Notes: generated from the letters alone by a model not told the origin. 57,500 bases of DNA from Pegethrix bostrychoides GSE-TBD4-15B (GCA_019359155.1 JAHHHV010000013.1:1-57500), one strand, 5' to 3'. Shown: positions 1 to 9,299, counted from the stretch's first letter. Numbers and translations are program-made.

Positions 1-2
1 CG

Positions 3-86
3 GTGACGACTCAGTTCACGCCGCTTAACTCCCTTCTAGGTTACCCCTCAGGTGGCCTCGCTTTCGTTCCCCTCATCGCTGCTTAA
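3..86 (+). CDS. possible 3' end of an unidentified gene cut by the window edge
   Basis: The only frame open through the first 86 bases reads about 27 residues ending in FVPLIAA and a TAA stop. The other frames, including the minus strand, are closed by stops. I do not recognise the peptide, and an open frame this short could be chance. Nothing else can be assigned between it and the next gene-like stretch at about 236. Confidence 0.2.
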   Translation: MTTQFTPLNSLLGYPSGGLAFVPLIAA

Positions 87-235
87 TTAATATAGCGAAC
101 AGCTCAGGAAACTGTCAACAAAAGTTTGACCGAAAGTTTTAGAGCATCGCTGAAAGCACTGCTGTGTAAGATTTCTGAATCCTGGTTGACTGACAGATCT
201 TTTGCCCCTTATCCCCCAACCCCTTCTCCAATCGT

Positions 236-705
236 GTGTACTGGCTTTGTGGGTTGTCCTCTACCACACTTCGTCATATCACTCAGCTTTTTGAGAATGC
301 GGGCGAAATTCTTGCGCCCTTTTCGGAAGCACAGATTGGATATGGTCTGGACTATCTGATTGGTAGAGGTACAGAAGATAGTGAACTGCATCTCCTCAGC
401 AACGAAACTATTCCCTTGGCTGACCGACAGCGCTGTGTTCGTTCAATCTTCAGTTTATTCCAGAGTTGCTTTGCCAAGCGCTGTTCTGCTGACTCTTATC
501 AGCTGAGTCAAGCTAGCGGCAATCCGTTAGATTACACCTGCTACGGGTGGTGGGATAGTTTTCCATCACTCCAGGGCACTGAGCTGAGAGCAGACATTAG
601 AGAAGTTCGGCAGAGAATTCTGTCGCTTGGCTCTATGATTTGCCGCGAAAGTGTGGAGTATACCGAACCGTATTAGTCTGTGTCATGCTGCACAATCTTG
701 GCAGA
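236..705 (+). pseudogene. degraded conserved cyanobacterial hypothetical protein
   Basis: The core reads as a real protein, with LFENAGEILAPFSEAQI followed by RQRCVRSIFSLFQSCFAKR and then CYGWWDSFPSL. I recognise this as a cyanobacterial family of unknown function whose members normally continue into a tail resembling ESALHGLGHW. Here the frame runs out at 676 in an unrelated tail (ESVEYTEPY). A match to the expected tail (LHNLG) appears in another frame at 688-702, so a frameshift or small rearrangement has broken the C-terminus. The N-terminus is also doubtful. The only start in this frame is a GTG at 236, while a different frame opened by TTG at 126 gives an N-terminal-like stretch (TESFRASLKALL). 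The gene is probably decaying. Function is unknown. Confidence 0.45.
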
Positions 706-749
706 CAGGGAGTGCAGATTTGTCAAGGATTAGTGAATCGAGCCAGCAG

Positions 750-2123
750 CTAAACGACTCGATTTTGGCGGATGCATTCGGCGTACCAATGGGCGCTGGA
801 CTTTGGTACGCGCTGTTGAGTGGCGTAGTCTATATAAGTGATGCCGAAGCGGCGGTCGTAGCCCCAAGCCCATTCAAAGTTGTCGAGTAAGCTCCAGACA
901 AAGTAGCCTTTGAGCGGGTAGCCTTCGCAGATAGCGCGGTGGGCTGAGCGCAGGTATTGCTGCAAAAACAGGATGCGATCGGTGTCGAGGACTTCGCCGT
1001 TGGTGGTGAGTTCGTCCTCAGCCGCACAGCCGTTTTCGGTGATGAAGATGGGCAGATCAGGGCGATTTAAGGTTTCGCTGATGTGGCGAATGCCCCAGTA
1101 GGTGGAGTCGGGTGCAAAGAATAGCCAGGGCATATGCAGCTTGGGATAGCTTTTGGGAAAGCTGAGAAATTCGTATCCCGGCGCTTGGTCGATGGCACGG
1201 ACTAGAGTGCCGGAATAGTTGTTGAAGCCGAAGGCATCTAAAGGCTGATGGATAATTTTGAGATCGCCGTCCTGGATATCGGGTGCGTCTGCGCCGAGTT
1301 GTTTGAGTAGAGCAGGACTGTACTGTCCAGTAAGCGCGGGTTCAGCGATGCCGCCGTTGGTTCCGTTTAAATGAAAGGCAGTTTGGGCAGCGGCAATATG
1401 TTCGGGCGTTTCGGCAATCGGGACGGTGGGGACAAAGTTATCGACGAGCGCAATGGAGCAGGGGACGAGGGAAGCGGCTCGAATTGCTTGACAGGCCATG
1501 CCGTGAGCTAAAAGCGCGTGATGTGAGGTTTGCCAAACTTCTTTGGCGCTGCTGACGATGGTTCCGGGCGCGTGAATCGGGACTTGGCCGATACCGTAGC
1601 CGATATGCGTGAAGCAAAAAATTTCGTTGATCGTCATCCAATGGGTGATCCGATCGCCCAGTTCGCGCACTACAAGCCCCGCATAGTCGCTGAAGTCTTT
1701 GGCGATTTCACGACTGCGCCAAGAACCGTAAAGATTCTCCAACGCCTGTGGGCTGTCCCAGTGAAACAGCGTGGCGTGAGGCGTAATGCCATGCTGGTGC
1801 AGGCAGTCTACTAGGCGTTTATAAAAGTCGAGTCCAGGTTGGTTAGCCGCACCTCGGCCATCGGGCAAGATGCGCGGCCAGGATAGGCTGAAGCGATAGT
1901 GGCGGATGCCCAGTTCCGCCATCAGCTTGATGTCAGATGCGTAGCGATTGTAGTGATCACAGGCGACCGCGCCCGTGTCGTTGTTCAGCACTCGTCCAGG
2001 CTGAGCGCTGAAGGTATCCCAGACGCTGGGTTTGCGGCCACCCGTAGCAGCAGCGCCTTCGATTTGGTAGGCAGCGGTGGCGGCTCCCCAAATAAAATCG
2101 GCAGGAAACGAGTAGCTTGACAT
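750..2123 (-). CDS. GH1 family beta-glucosidase
   Basis: A 457-residue glycoside hydrolase family 1 enzyme, expected to release glucose from beta-glucosides by a retaining mechanism. The start of the TIM barrel (FIWGAATAAYQIEGA) lies directly after the ATG at 2123, which I prefer over in-frame starts at 2162 and 2216 because GH1 proteins normally begin just before this motif. The catalytic nucleophile is Glu363 in FITENG. The acid/base is Glu167, but its motif reads TINEIF where the family usually has T-x-NEP. The aglycone/glucose-site motif WSLLDNFEWAWGY is intact. There is no signal peptide, so it is probably cytoplasmic. It lies downstream of the membrane-protein gene at 2213 on the same strand. 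Family assignment is secure, substrate is not. Confidence 0.93.
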   Translation of the reverse strand: MSSYSFPADFIWGAATAAYQIEGAAATGGRKPSVWDTFSAQPGRVLNNDTGAVACDHYNRYASDIKLMAELGIRHYRFSLSWPRILPDGRGAANQPGLDFYKRLVDCLHQHGITPHATLFHWDSPQALENLYGSWRSREIAKDFSDYAGLVVRELGDRITHWMTINEIFCFTHIGYGIGQVPIHAPGTIVSSAKEVWQTSHHALLAHGMACQAIRAASLVPCSIALVDNFVPTVPIAETPEHIAAAQTAFHLNGTNGGIAEPALTGQYSPALLKQLGADAPDIQDGDLKIIHQPLDAFGFNNYSGTLVRAIDQAPGYEFLSFPKSYPKLHMPWLFFAPDSTYWGIRHISETLNRPDLPIFITENGCAAEDELTTNGEVLDTDRILFLQQYLRSAHRAICEGYPLKGYFVWSLLDNFEWAWGYDRRFGITYIDYATQQRVPKSSAHWYAECIRQNRVV

Positions 2124-2212
2124 TGTTTTTGGGGAGGGCTGAGCGGAATTCGGGCTGTTCATCCAAACTGTAGCAAGCAGACTTTGCCAAACGTGCCTGC
2201 CGTTTGCGACTG

Positions 2213-2833
2213 TCACGAGAACTTGCCTCCGGCAAATCGGCTGATTGCCTGCTGACAGACAATCCAGAAGTACAGGGCAATATTGGCCTGACTCAGTACT
2301 TTGGGAATGCCTTCTAAAAAGTCAGTCAGCCCTTGATTGGGGATATGCAGCGAGTCAATGCCGATGCCAACTGCCAGAATTCCTACGCCAAGTAGCAGAA
2401 TTAAATAAGGTGTCTGAAGAATTTGCTGACGGCAGCTAACCAGGTAAAGCGCCAGCACGACCGCATAGACCAAGATTACAGTGGGCTTGCCGATGCCGGA
2501 AGCAGATAAATGAATGTGAATTCGGTAAATTTCGTTGAGCAGAAATCCGCCCGTAAACAGCGCGGAAGCCAGGATGAAGCGGGTTTCAGATGAGCTTTCG
2601 GAAAATGGCTGGGAGCGCAGCAGACTGTAAGTGAAGAGGCAGACGATGGGCGGGACGGCGCAAAGCATCTGAAATAGATGTGTCAGCGCGCCGATTGTGA
2701 TGTGCGGGTAGCTTTCGGGGTGCAGAAATAAGGCTTTAACCGACAGCCCTGACAGCTCTACATAGCCAGTCAGGGCTGCAATCAGTAGCAAAAAACCGCC
2801 ATTCAGCCAGAGTAAGGCTTGATAGATTGGCAT
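2213..2833 (-). CDS. multi-pass membrane protein of unknown function
   Basis: A 206-residue, very hydrophobic protein with about six predicted membrane segments, starting with a long one at residues 5-25 (ALLWLNGGFLLLIAALTGYV). I recognise no catalytic or transport motif. Its start codon (ATG at 2833) lies 18 bases downstream of the small HMA-like gene's stop on the same strand, and the beta-glucosidase follows, so the three may be cotranscribed. Function is unknown. Confidence 0.7.
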   Translation of the reverse strand: MPIYQALLWLNGGFLLLIAALTGYVELSGLSVKALFLHPESYPHITIGALTHLFQMLCAVPPIVCLFTYSLLRSQPFSESSSETRFILASALFTGGFLLNEIYRIHIHLSASGIGKPTVILVYAVVLALYLVSCRQQILQTPYLILLLGVGILAVGIGIDSLHIPNQGLTDFLEGIPKVLSQANIALYFWIVCQQAISRFAGGKFS

Positions 2834-2851
2834 TCCAGAATCACAAGCGAC

Positions 2852-3043
2852 CTAAGCAACAGTATGACCTGTCACCGTGATCAGTTGCTTGAATGTCTCT
2901 GCCGATGCATTCGATTCAATCGTGACAGTTTTGGCTTCTACGTCAATATCAACTGAGGCTTCTGGCTCTGAGGTCAGGATGGTTTCTTTGAGGTGCTTGG
3001 CGGATTCTAGAGTTAGGGACGGAACGCTGAGTTTGAGAGCCAT
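2852..3043 (-). CDS. small HMA-fold protein lacking the CxxC metal site
   Basis: A 63-residue protein with the beta-alpha-beta-beta-alpha-beta pattern of heavy-metal-associated domains: first strand (KLSVPSLTLES), helix (AKHLKETILT), central strands (ASVDIDVEAKTVTIES), helix (ETFKQLITVTGH). Classic HMA domains bind copper or other soft metals through an MxCxxC loop after the first strand. Here that loop is PSLTLES and the whole protein has no cysteine, so it is unlikely to bind metal in the usual way. It may act as a protein-interaction module. It is the first gene of a minus-strand set with the membrane protein and the beta-glucosidase. The fold is inferred from the pattern alone. Confidence 0.65.
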   Translation of the reverse strand: MALKLSVPSLTLESAKHLKETILTSEPEASVDIDVEAKTVTIESNASAETFKQLITVTGHTVA

Positions 3044-3227
3044 AGGGTTTATACCTTTGGTGCCAGGATAGTTACAGGACTATTTTTGAGTCTTTCTATG
3101 AAGTTCGTCACTCAACCCTAGAGAGATTTCTCTCACCCTAATCACCTGCATCCAAGATAAAGTTAGGTTGAGCAATCTGCAAACTGTGCCCAAGCTAACC
3201 AAACCGAACCCAATAGGAAACCTGAGT

Positions 3228-3698
3228 ATGAGCGCCTACGAACTTGATTTGGATTCTGAAGCCGGAACTTCAGGAGAAGCTAGCGTCAGCATGAACTATA
3301 TAGAAGTGATCGAAACGGTGATCTCTAGCCTGCAACAAGACCAGAGTGCCATGGTCAGCCATACGGACGGCGGCTACCTGTGGAAGTTTAAGTACGGTAG
3401 CGCTGAGGTTTTTGTGCAGCTGATGGGGCTGAGCGAAGAAGATATCCTAACCGTCTGGTCACCCATCTTGAAGCTGCCTGTGCAGAATGAAGCCCAGCTT
3501 TTGCGGCGACTCATGGAAATGAACTGGGCGGGCACCTTTGAGTCGCGGTTTGCAATTGTCAACGATCAGGTGGTGGTGAACACGCAGCGGACATTGGCCG
3601 AGCTGTCTCCGGCTGAGGTGTCGCGAAACATCACGATTGTGGCAACGATTGCTGACGACAACGACGATGCGTTACAGGCCGAGTTTGCGGCCAGTTGA
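3228..3698 (+). CDS. YbjN domain protein (CesT/YbjN chaperone-like fold)
   Basis: A 156-residue acidic protein with the cyanobacterial YbjN pattern: an N-terminal helix (YIEVIETVISSLQQDQ), a beta-rich middle (GGYLWKFKYGSAEVFVQLMG) and a C-terminal helix-strand segment (LMEMNWAGTFESRFAIVNDQ). The fold is shared with type III secretion chaperones, but the role in cyanobacteria is not established. I start at the ATG at 3228 because AGGAAA sits about nine bases upstream. An in-frame TTG at 3168 would add 20 residues. The stop TGA (3696-3698) overlaps the TTG start of the following lipoate-ligase-like gene in the sequence TTGA, so the two are probably translationally coupled. Confidence 0.8.
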   Translation: MSAYELDLDSEAGTSGEASVSMNYIEVIETVISSLQQDQSAMVSHTDGGYLWKFKYGSAEVFVQLMGLSEEDILTVWSPILKLPVQNEAQLLRRLMEMNWAGTFESRFAIVNDQVVVNTQRTLAELSPAEVSRNITIVATIADDNDDALQAEFAAS

Positions 3699-4429
3699 GC
3701 GATGATTGCCTCTGGCGGCTAATTCCAGTTTTAGAAGCCGCTGGCTCCTTACAAATGGCGATTGATCGCTGGCTTTTGGAGCAGCATCGGCTGGGGTTAC
3801 ATCCACCGACGCTGCGGTTCTATTGTTGGCAACCGATCGCCATTTCGCTAGGGTTTCATCAGAAGCGCTATCCGGAAGCTTGGCAGAATTTGAGCTGGTG
3901 CGGTCAGACCGTCGAGCTAGTACGACGACCGAGCGGCGGACGAGCTGTGCTGCACCAAGGAGACTTGACCTATGCGGTGGTTGCCTCTGGATTTACGGGC
4001 AGTCGAATGCAGGCGTATCAGGAAATCTGCGCGTTTTTGATCGAGGGCTGGCGCTCGCTGGGGGTTGAGCTGACCTACGGTGAGGCGGGGCGAGGCTACA
4101 TTCACAGTCCCAACTGCTTTGGCACAGCAACTGGTGCGGATCTGGTTACGCCTAATGGTATCAAGCTGATTGGCAGCGCTCAGTTGCGGCTAGGCACAGC
4201 AATTCTTCAGCATGGCTCAATGCGGCTTGCCCCTGACTTAAAGCTATTTCGTCAGGTGTTTGGCACAGAAATGTCAGATTGTCCGCTGCCGACTAGCGAT
4301 CGCGTGATTGAGGCGTTGACGCAGGCTGCTCAGATCTGTTTTGGCATCCGGCTTCAGACAAACCCCCTGACTCAAGCCGAATGGCAGGACATCTCGACCT
4401 ATCAGACTCAGTATGAGCTGACCCTGTAA
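3695..4429 (+). CDS. lipoate-protein ligase A family protein
   Basis: A 244-residue protein of the biotin/lipoate ligase (LplA) fold, which activates lipoate or octanoate and transfers it to lipoyl domains. The cofactor-binding motif is RRPSGGRAVLHQGDLTYAVV, and the adenylate-binding lysine is expected in NGIKLIGSAQLR. Enzymes of this length usually lack the small accessory domain of E. coli LplA, so this could be an LplA, an octanoyltransferase of the LipM type or a related transferase. The TTG start at 3695 overlaps the stop of the YbjN gene and keeps the WRLIP segment that normally opens these proteins. An ATG about 20 codons in would remove part of the fold. Confidence 0.85.
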   Translation: MSDDCLWRLIPVLEAAGSLQMAIDRWLLEQHRLGLHPPTLRFYCWQPIAISLGFHQKRYPEAWQNLSWCGQTVELVRRPSGGRAVLHQGDLTYAVVASGFTGSRMQAYQEICAFLIEGWRSLGVELTYGEAGRGYIHSPNCFGTATGADLVTPNGIKLIGSAQLRLGTAILQHGSMRLAPDLKLFRQVFGTEMSDCPLPTSDRVIEALTQAAQICFGIRLQTNPLTQAEWQDISTYQTQYELTL

Positions 4430-4583
4430 TAGAGTTCAGCAGCTTTTCTAGGGAAACTACTGAAACGATTTGTGCATAGAAATTTCGCTACAAATATCTC
4501 GTGTAAAGACTGATGTGCAAATCGTTACATTTGTTAGTAATATAGGAGCAATCCACAAATAAGCATTTTTGCTCATTGCCGCC

Positions 4584-6260
4584 ATGGTAGATCAATTCCC
4601 TTGGATCACTGCGATCGTCTTACTTCCCCTCATTGCTGCCTTTGCAGTCCCGGTCATCCCCGATAAAGAGGGCAAAACCTTACGCTGGTATGCCCTCAGC
4701 ATCGGCATCGCTGACTTTGCTCTGATGTGCTATGCCTTCTGGACGCATTATGATGCGAGTCTCTCCTCGTTTCAGATGGTGGAGCGATACAGCTGGATTC
4801 CGCAGCTCGGCCTGAGCTGGACAGTTTCAGTAGATGGTGTTTCGATGCCGCTGGTGCTGCTGGCAGGGCTGGTGACGACGCTTTCGATCTTTGCGGCCTG
4901 GCAGGTCAACCGCAAGCCTCGCCTGTTCTACTTTCTGATGTTGGTACTCTACGCCGCGCAGATTGGCGTATTTGTCGCCCAAGACTTGATGTTATTCTTC
5001 ATCGCTTGGGAAATCGAGCTGATTCCGGTCTATCTGCTGATCTCAATTTGGGGCGGACAGCGACGGCGCTATGCGGCTACCAAGTTTCTGCTCTACACGG
5101 CGGCTTCTTCGGTGTTCATTCTGGTGGCGGCACTGGCACTGGCCTTCTCCGGCGATACCCTCACCTTTGACATTGCCGAGTTGGGGATGAAGAACTATTC
5201 GCTAGTGCTGGAACTGCTGCTCTATGCGGGTCTGCTGGTGGCCTTTGGGGTAAAGCTGGCGATTTTCCCGCTGCATACTTGGTTGCCCGATGCACATGGT
5301 GAAGCTTCGGCTCCGGTTTCGATGATTTTGGCAGGCGTGCTGCTGAAGATGGGCGGCTACGGGCTAATTCGGCTCAACCTAGGGCTACTGCCGGAGGCGC
5401 ATATTTACTTTGCCCCCGTGCTGGCGATTTTGGGCGTGGTGAATATTATCTACGGCGCATTCAACTCGTTTGCTCAGCCAAACATGAAGCGGCGACTGGC
5501 CTATTCATCAGTGTCGCACATGGGCTTTGTGTTGCTGGGAATTGCGTCTTTCACTGATTTGGGCGTAAGCGGCGCGATGCTGCAAATGATTTCGCACGGT
5601 CTGATTGCGGCGGTGCTGTTCTTCTTGGCGGGTGTCACCTACGACCGGACGCATACGCTGTCGCTGGAAGAAATGGGCGGGATTGGTCGAGTGATGCCGA
5701 AGGTGTTCGCACTGTTTACGGCGGCTTCAATGGCTTCGCTGGCGCTCCCCGGCATGAGTGGCTTTGTGGGTGAGTTTGAAGTATTTGTGGGCGTGGCGAC
5801 CAGCGATATCTACAGCGCTACCTTCCGCACGGTGACGATTGGGCTGGCGGCAGTAGGATTGATCCTCACCCCGATTTATCTGCTCTCGATGCTTCGCGAA
5901 GTGTTCTACAGCGCTGAAGCCATGCCCAATTGCGACATAGACAACAGCCAGGTTACAAATGCGGGCGATCACGAGGCGGTTTGCTTTGGCACCAACTGCG
6001 TTATGCCCGCCAACGCCATTTACAGCGATGCCAAGCCGCGTGAGCTGTTTATCGCGCTCAGCTTCCTGGCTTTGATTGTGGCAATTGGGGTGTATCCAAA
6101 GCTGGCTACGCAGATGTATGACGTGACGACGGTAGCGGTGAACAGCCATTTGCGCGAGTCCTACAGTCAGGTGGCGCAGCAGAATCCGCAGATCTACGCC
6201 AAGGGATTTCTACTGCCGCAAGAGACAGAAGCAGCTCCCGTTTTAGGAATCCTGCCTTAA
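4584..6260 (+). CDS. ndhD: NAD(P)H-quinone oxidoreductase chain 4 (NdhD)
   Basis: A proton-pumping antiporter-like subunit of the thylakoid NDH-1 complex, which feeds respiratory and cyclic electron flow into plastoquinone. It is about 558 residues long with some 14 membrane segments. The family signature is clear: the pump glutamate in [20 protein letters not shown] and the broken-helix lysine/histidine regions [15 protein letters not shown] and [10 protein letters not shown]. The long-form C-terminus, with a Cys-bearing loop ([12 protein letters not shown]), resembles NdhD1 of NDH-1L. I chose ATG 4584, giving [16 protein letters not shown] as is usual. A TTG at 4569 is an alternative. ndhF is not next to it in this window. 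A terminator follows at 6310. Confidence 0.96.
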   Translation: MVDQFPWITAIVLLPLIAAFAVPVIPDKEGKTLRWYALSIGIADFALMCYAFWTHYDASLSSFQMVERYSWIPQLGLSWTVSVDGVSMPLVLLAGLVTTLSIFAAWQVNRKPRLFYFLMLVLYAAQIGVFVAQDLMLFFIAWEIELIPVYLLISIWGGQRRRYAATKFLLYTAASSVFILVAALALAFSGDTLTFDIAELGMKNYSLVLELLLYAGLLVAFGVKLAIFPLHTWLPDAHGEASAPVSMILAGVLLKMGGYGLIRLNLGLLPEAHIYFAPVLAILGVVNIIYGAFNSFAQPNMKRRLAYSSVSHMGFVLLGIASFTDLGVSGAMLQMISHGLIAAVLFFLAGVTYDRTHTLSLEEMGGIGRVMPKVFALFTAASMASLALPGMSGFVGEFEVFVGVATSDIYSATFRTVTIGLAAVGLILTPIYLLSMLREVFYSAEAMPNCDIDNSQVTNAGDHEAVCFGTNCVMPANAIYSDAKPRELFIALSFLALIVAIGVYPKLATQMYDVTTVAVNSHLRESYSQVAQQNPQIYAKGFLLPQETEAAPVLGILP

Positions 6261-6309
6261 GTCTCTGTTTGTGGCAATTGAGTTTCGTGACAATTGAGTT
6301 TGGATCTGA

Positions 6310-6342
6310 AGGGGTTGCTTTGATAGAGAGCAGCCCTTTTTT
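6310..6342 (+). terminator. rho-independent terminator after ndhD
   Basis: A GC-rich stem (AGGGGTTGCT pairing with AGCAGCCCT, imperfect) with a short loop is followed by six T residues. It lies about 50 bases downstream of the ndhD stop. Confidence 0.7.
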
Positions 6343-6516
6343 GTGAGCTTTTGCAAGACTGCTTTCGCCCGTCTCGCAGCCGAATGAGTACAATAGACCG
6401 TAGGCTTGGGGAGTCTGATGCGGCTTTGAGCAGTAGAGCTAGCCCTTCAGGAATGCTGACCCATTAGCCTGTATCTATTGGTCTATATCTTTGTTCGACA
6501 GAATTCTGCGTCGTAC

Positions 6517-8817
6517 ATGACTCCTCCCCCGTCCCAGAGACCTAAACCGCAGTCTGAAACACAGCCGCCTTCCCAGCAGCCCGCGCCCAAAACGCTGCTG
6601 GGAGCGATTACTCAGGCCGTCCGCACCGTTCAGGCCAAGGTTGACTTTTCGCAGCTCCAGATCAAGCCAAACGCCAAAGTCCCTGAACTCTGGGTGCAGG
6701 ATGCGGAAGCACTCAAAGCCGATGTTTATCCGCTGCTGGGCGAGCGTTATCTGCTGGGACGCAGCTCCAAGTCCTGCGATATCGTGATCCGCAACCCGGT
6801 CGTGAGTCAGGTGCATCTCTCCTTGACCCGTGACCAACGCCAGCGCAACGCGCCCTTTATTATCCGCGATGAGAACTCCACCAACGGCATCTATCGCGGC
6901 AAGCGACGGCTGAGCAAACTGCCCTTAAAGCATGGCGACGTGCTGACTTTAGGGCCACCCGAACTAGCCGCAGCCGTCAAAATCCAGTATCACAATCCGC
7001 CGCCCTGGTATGTCAAGACGGCGCGATACGGGCTATATGGCTTCACGGGCTTGACGGCGCTAACGGCGCTCTGGGTGGGTGTCGAATGGCAGCGATTTGC
7101 CGTGCGGCCTTTGCCCGCTTCAGTGCAGGGGCCAGTTGTCGTCTATTCCAGAGATGGCGAAACGCCGCTGCGCGCCACCGAAACTAGGGCGCACCTAGAG
7201 CTAAAGCGGCTCTCCGACTATTCGCCCTTCCTACCCAAAGCAGTCATCGCCTCAGAAGACTCGCGCTACTACTGGCATTTGGGCGTTGACCCAATTGGAA
7301 TCTCGCGCGCCCTCGTCACCAACGTCAAAGGCGGCGAAATCCGTGAGGGTGGCAGTACGGTGACGCAGCAGCTCGCCCGCAGCATCTTCCGCGACTACGT
7401 GGGCACTGCCGACTCAGCCGGACGCAAGCTGCGTGAGGCGGTAGTGGCGCTGAAGCTGGAAACTTTTTACAGTAAAGACGACCTGATGCTGACCTACCTA
7501 AATCGGGTCTATTTGGGCAACGGCAACTATGGCTTTGAAGATGCGGCACAGTTTTACTTCGGCAAGTCGGCTAAAGATCTAGATTTATCCGAGTCGGCGA
7601 CGCTAATCGGCATTTTGCCGGCTCCCAATGCCTTCAACCCAGTGCGCGACTACCAAACCGCCGTCGAATTCCGCGACCGGGTGCTGAATCGGATGGTGGT
7701 GCTGGGCATGGTCAGCGCCGACGAAGCGCAGCGGGCTAGACGCTCACGGATCGAGATCAATCCTGATGCAATCAAAGAACTCGAGAGCACCCGCGCTCCT
7801 TACTTTTACGGCGAAGTCTTCAGCGAAATCGAGCGGTTGCTGGGCGAGCAGCTGGCTCAGGAAGGCAATTTCATTGTCGAAAGCACGCTGGATCTGGGCA
7901 TTCAGGCTGAGGCCGAGGCTTCTTTGCAAAATGCGGTCGCTACAACGGGCGCGGCCAGAGGCTTTTCGCAGGGCGCGGTGATCACGCTGGACTCCCAGAG
8001 CGGCGCGGTGTTGGCGATGGTCGGCGGGGTTGATTTTGGCCAGAGCCAGTTTAACCGCGCCACCCAAGCCTATCGTCAGCCGGGATCAACCTTCAAAGCT
8101 TTTGCCTACACTGCCGCGATTGAGCAGGGCATTGCTCCTGGCACTGCTTACTCCTGCGCACCGTTGGATTGGCAAGGGCAGTTTTTTGAAGGCTGTCGCT
8201 CTGGGGCGGGCAGCCTCGATATGTATAGCGGACTGGCTCAGTCTGAAAACGTGGTAGCGCTGCGGATTGGCGAAGAGACAGGACTGGATGCCGTGGTGCG
8301 TACCGCCCAAAAGCTGGGGATTACGGCCAAGCTCGAAGCAGTACCGGGAATGATTTTGGGTCAAAACGAGGTGACGCTGATGGAGTTGACCGGAGCCTAC
8401 AGCGTCTTGGCAAATCGCGGCGTGCGGAATCGACCGCATACAATCAATCGCATCCTCGACAGCAGCGACTGCCAAAACTTTGACGATTACCGCACCTGTC
8501 GCGTCATCTACGATTCGCAAAAAGATGCCGAAATCAATCAAACTGTCCTGAACCCAGACTTGGCCGATACCATGACCAGCCTATTGCAAGGGGTCGTGCA
8601 GTCTGGCACAGGTCGAGCGGCGGCGCTGGGGTTGGGAGAAGCAGGCAAAACGGGCACCACCAACGACTATGTAGACCTCTGGTTTGTCGGCTATGTGCCG
8701 AGCCAGTCTTTGACCACAGGCATCTGGTTTGGCAATGACGATAACAGCCCGACCAGCGGCAGCAGCGGCGATGCGGCTCAGCTCTGGGGCGACTATATGC
8801 AGCGAATTGTCCGGTAG
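6517..8817 (+). CDS. class A penicillin-binding protein with N-terminal FHA domain
   Basis: A bifunctional peptidoglycan synthase (glycosyltransferase GT51 plus transpeptidase) of about 766 residues. From the N-terminus there is a proline-rich leader, then a cytoplasmic FHA domain at about residues 70-155 (GRSSKSCDIVI, SQVH, STNGIY), a membrane segment at about 170-190, the GT51 domain with catalytic Glu247 in SEDSRYYWHLG and GGSTVTQQLAR, and the transpeptidase with Ser524 in SxxK (STFK), SEN at 576-578 and KTGT at 711-714. All catalytic motifs are intact. FHA domains read phosphothreonine, so activity may respond to a Ser/Thr kinase (inference). I chose ATG 6517 over an upstream start at 6478. 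Confidence 0.95.
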   Translation: MTPPPSQRPKPQSETQPPSQQPAPKTLLGAITQAVRTVQAKVDFSQLQIKPNAKVPELWVQDAEALKADVYPLLGERYLLGRSSKSCDIVIRNPVVSQVHLSLTRDQRQRNAPFIIRDENSTNGIYRGKRRLSKLPLKHGDVLTLGPPELAAAVKIQYHNPPPWYVKTARYGLYGFTGLTALTALWVGVEWQRFAVRPLPASVQGPVVVYSRDGETPLRATETRAHLELKRLSDYSPFLPKAVIASEDSRYYWHLGVDPIGISRALVTNVKGGEIREGGSTVTQQLARSIFRDYVGTADSAGRKLREAVVALKLETFYSKDDLMLTYLNRVYLGNGNYGFEDAAQFYFGKSAKDLDLSESATLIGILPAPNAFNPVRDYQTAVEFRDRVLNRMVVLGMVSADEAQRARRSRIEINPDAIKELESTRAPYFYGEVFSEIERLLGEQLAQEGNFIVESTLDLGIQAEAEASLQNAVATTGAARGFSQGAVITLDSQSGAVLAMVGGVDFGQSQFNRATQAYRQPGSTFKAFAYTAAIEQGIAPGTAYSCAPLDWQGQFFEGCRSGAGSLDMYSGLAQSENVVALRIGEETGLDAVVRTAQKLGITAKLEAVPGMILGQNEVTLMELTGAYSVLANRGVRNRPHTINRILDSSDCQNFDDYRTCRVIYDSQKDAEINQTVLNPDLADTMTSLLQGVVQSGTGRAAALGLGEAGKTGTTNDYVDLWFVGYVPSQSLTTGIWFGNDDNSPTSGSSGDAAQLWGDYMQRIVR

Positions 8818-9017
8818 CTGGGTGTTTCAGTCCTATAAACCCGATGCGAGCCCGAATTTAGCAGAAAGATGTCTTTCATTTTGCTGCGATTCACAAATAG
8901 ATCGGATATGATCACGAGCAAAGCAGTATTTGACAGCGAATGAGGCGATATTTTGTCTGCTGATTTCGAGCAGTTTTAATGCTGTGCCCCCCTGTGTCGA
9001 ATGGTTTGGAGAGGATC

Positions 9018-9299
9018 GTGACTATTTACGTTGGCAACCTGTCTTTTCAGGCGACTGAAGAAGATCTGCGAGAAGTGTTTGCTGAGTATGGCGAAGTGAG
9101 CCGAATTAGTTTGCCGACCGATCGGGAAACAGGCCGCAAACGAGGTTTTGCGTTTGTCGAAATGAAAGAAGATGCACAAGAAGATCAGGCGATCTCGGAG
9201 CTAGACGGAGCCGAATGGCTAGGCCGGGAAATTCGGGTAAATAAGGCCAAACCCCGTGAGGGTAGCGGCGGCGGCGGTGCTCGCAGAAGCGACTACTAA
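9018..9299 (+). CDS. RNA-binding protein with one RRM domain (Rbp type)
   Basis: A 93-residue protein of the cyanobacterial cold-responsive Rbp family. A single RRM fills most of it, with RNP2 (IYVGNLSF) at residues 3-10 and RNP1 (RGFAFVEM) about 30 residues later. A short glycine-rich, basic tail (SGGGGARRSDY) follows. These proteins bind single-stranded RNA and are often induced by cold, though that is known of the family and not shown here. I start at GTG 9018 because GGAGAGGAT lies just upstream, and because VTIYVGNL is how these proteins begin. An ATG at 8979 would add an unlikely 13-residue leader. Confidence 0.93.
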   Translation: MTIYVGNLSFQATEEDLREVFAEYGEVSRISLPTDRETGRKRGFAFVEMKEDAQEDQAISELDGAEWLGREIRVNKAKPREGSGGGGARRSDY

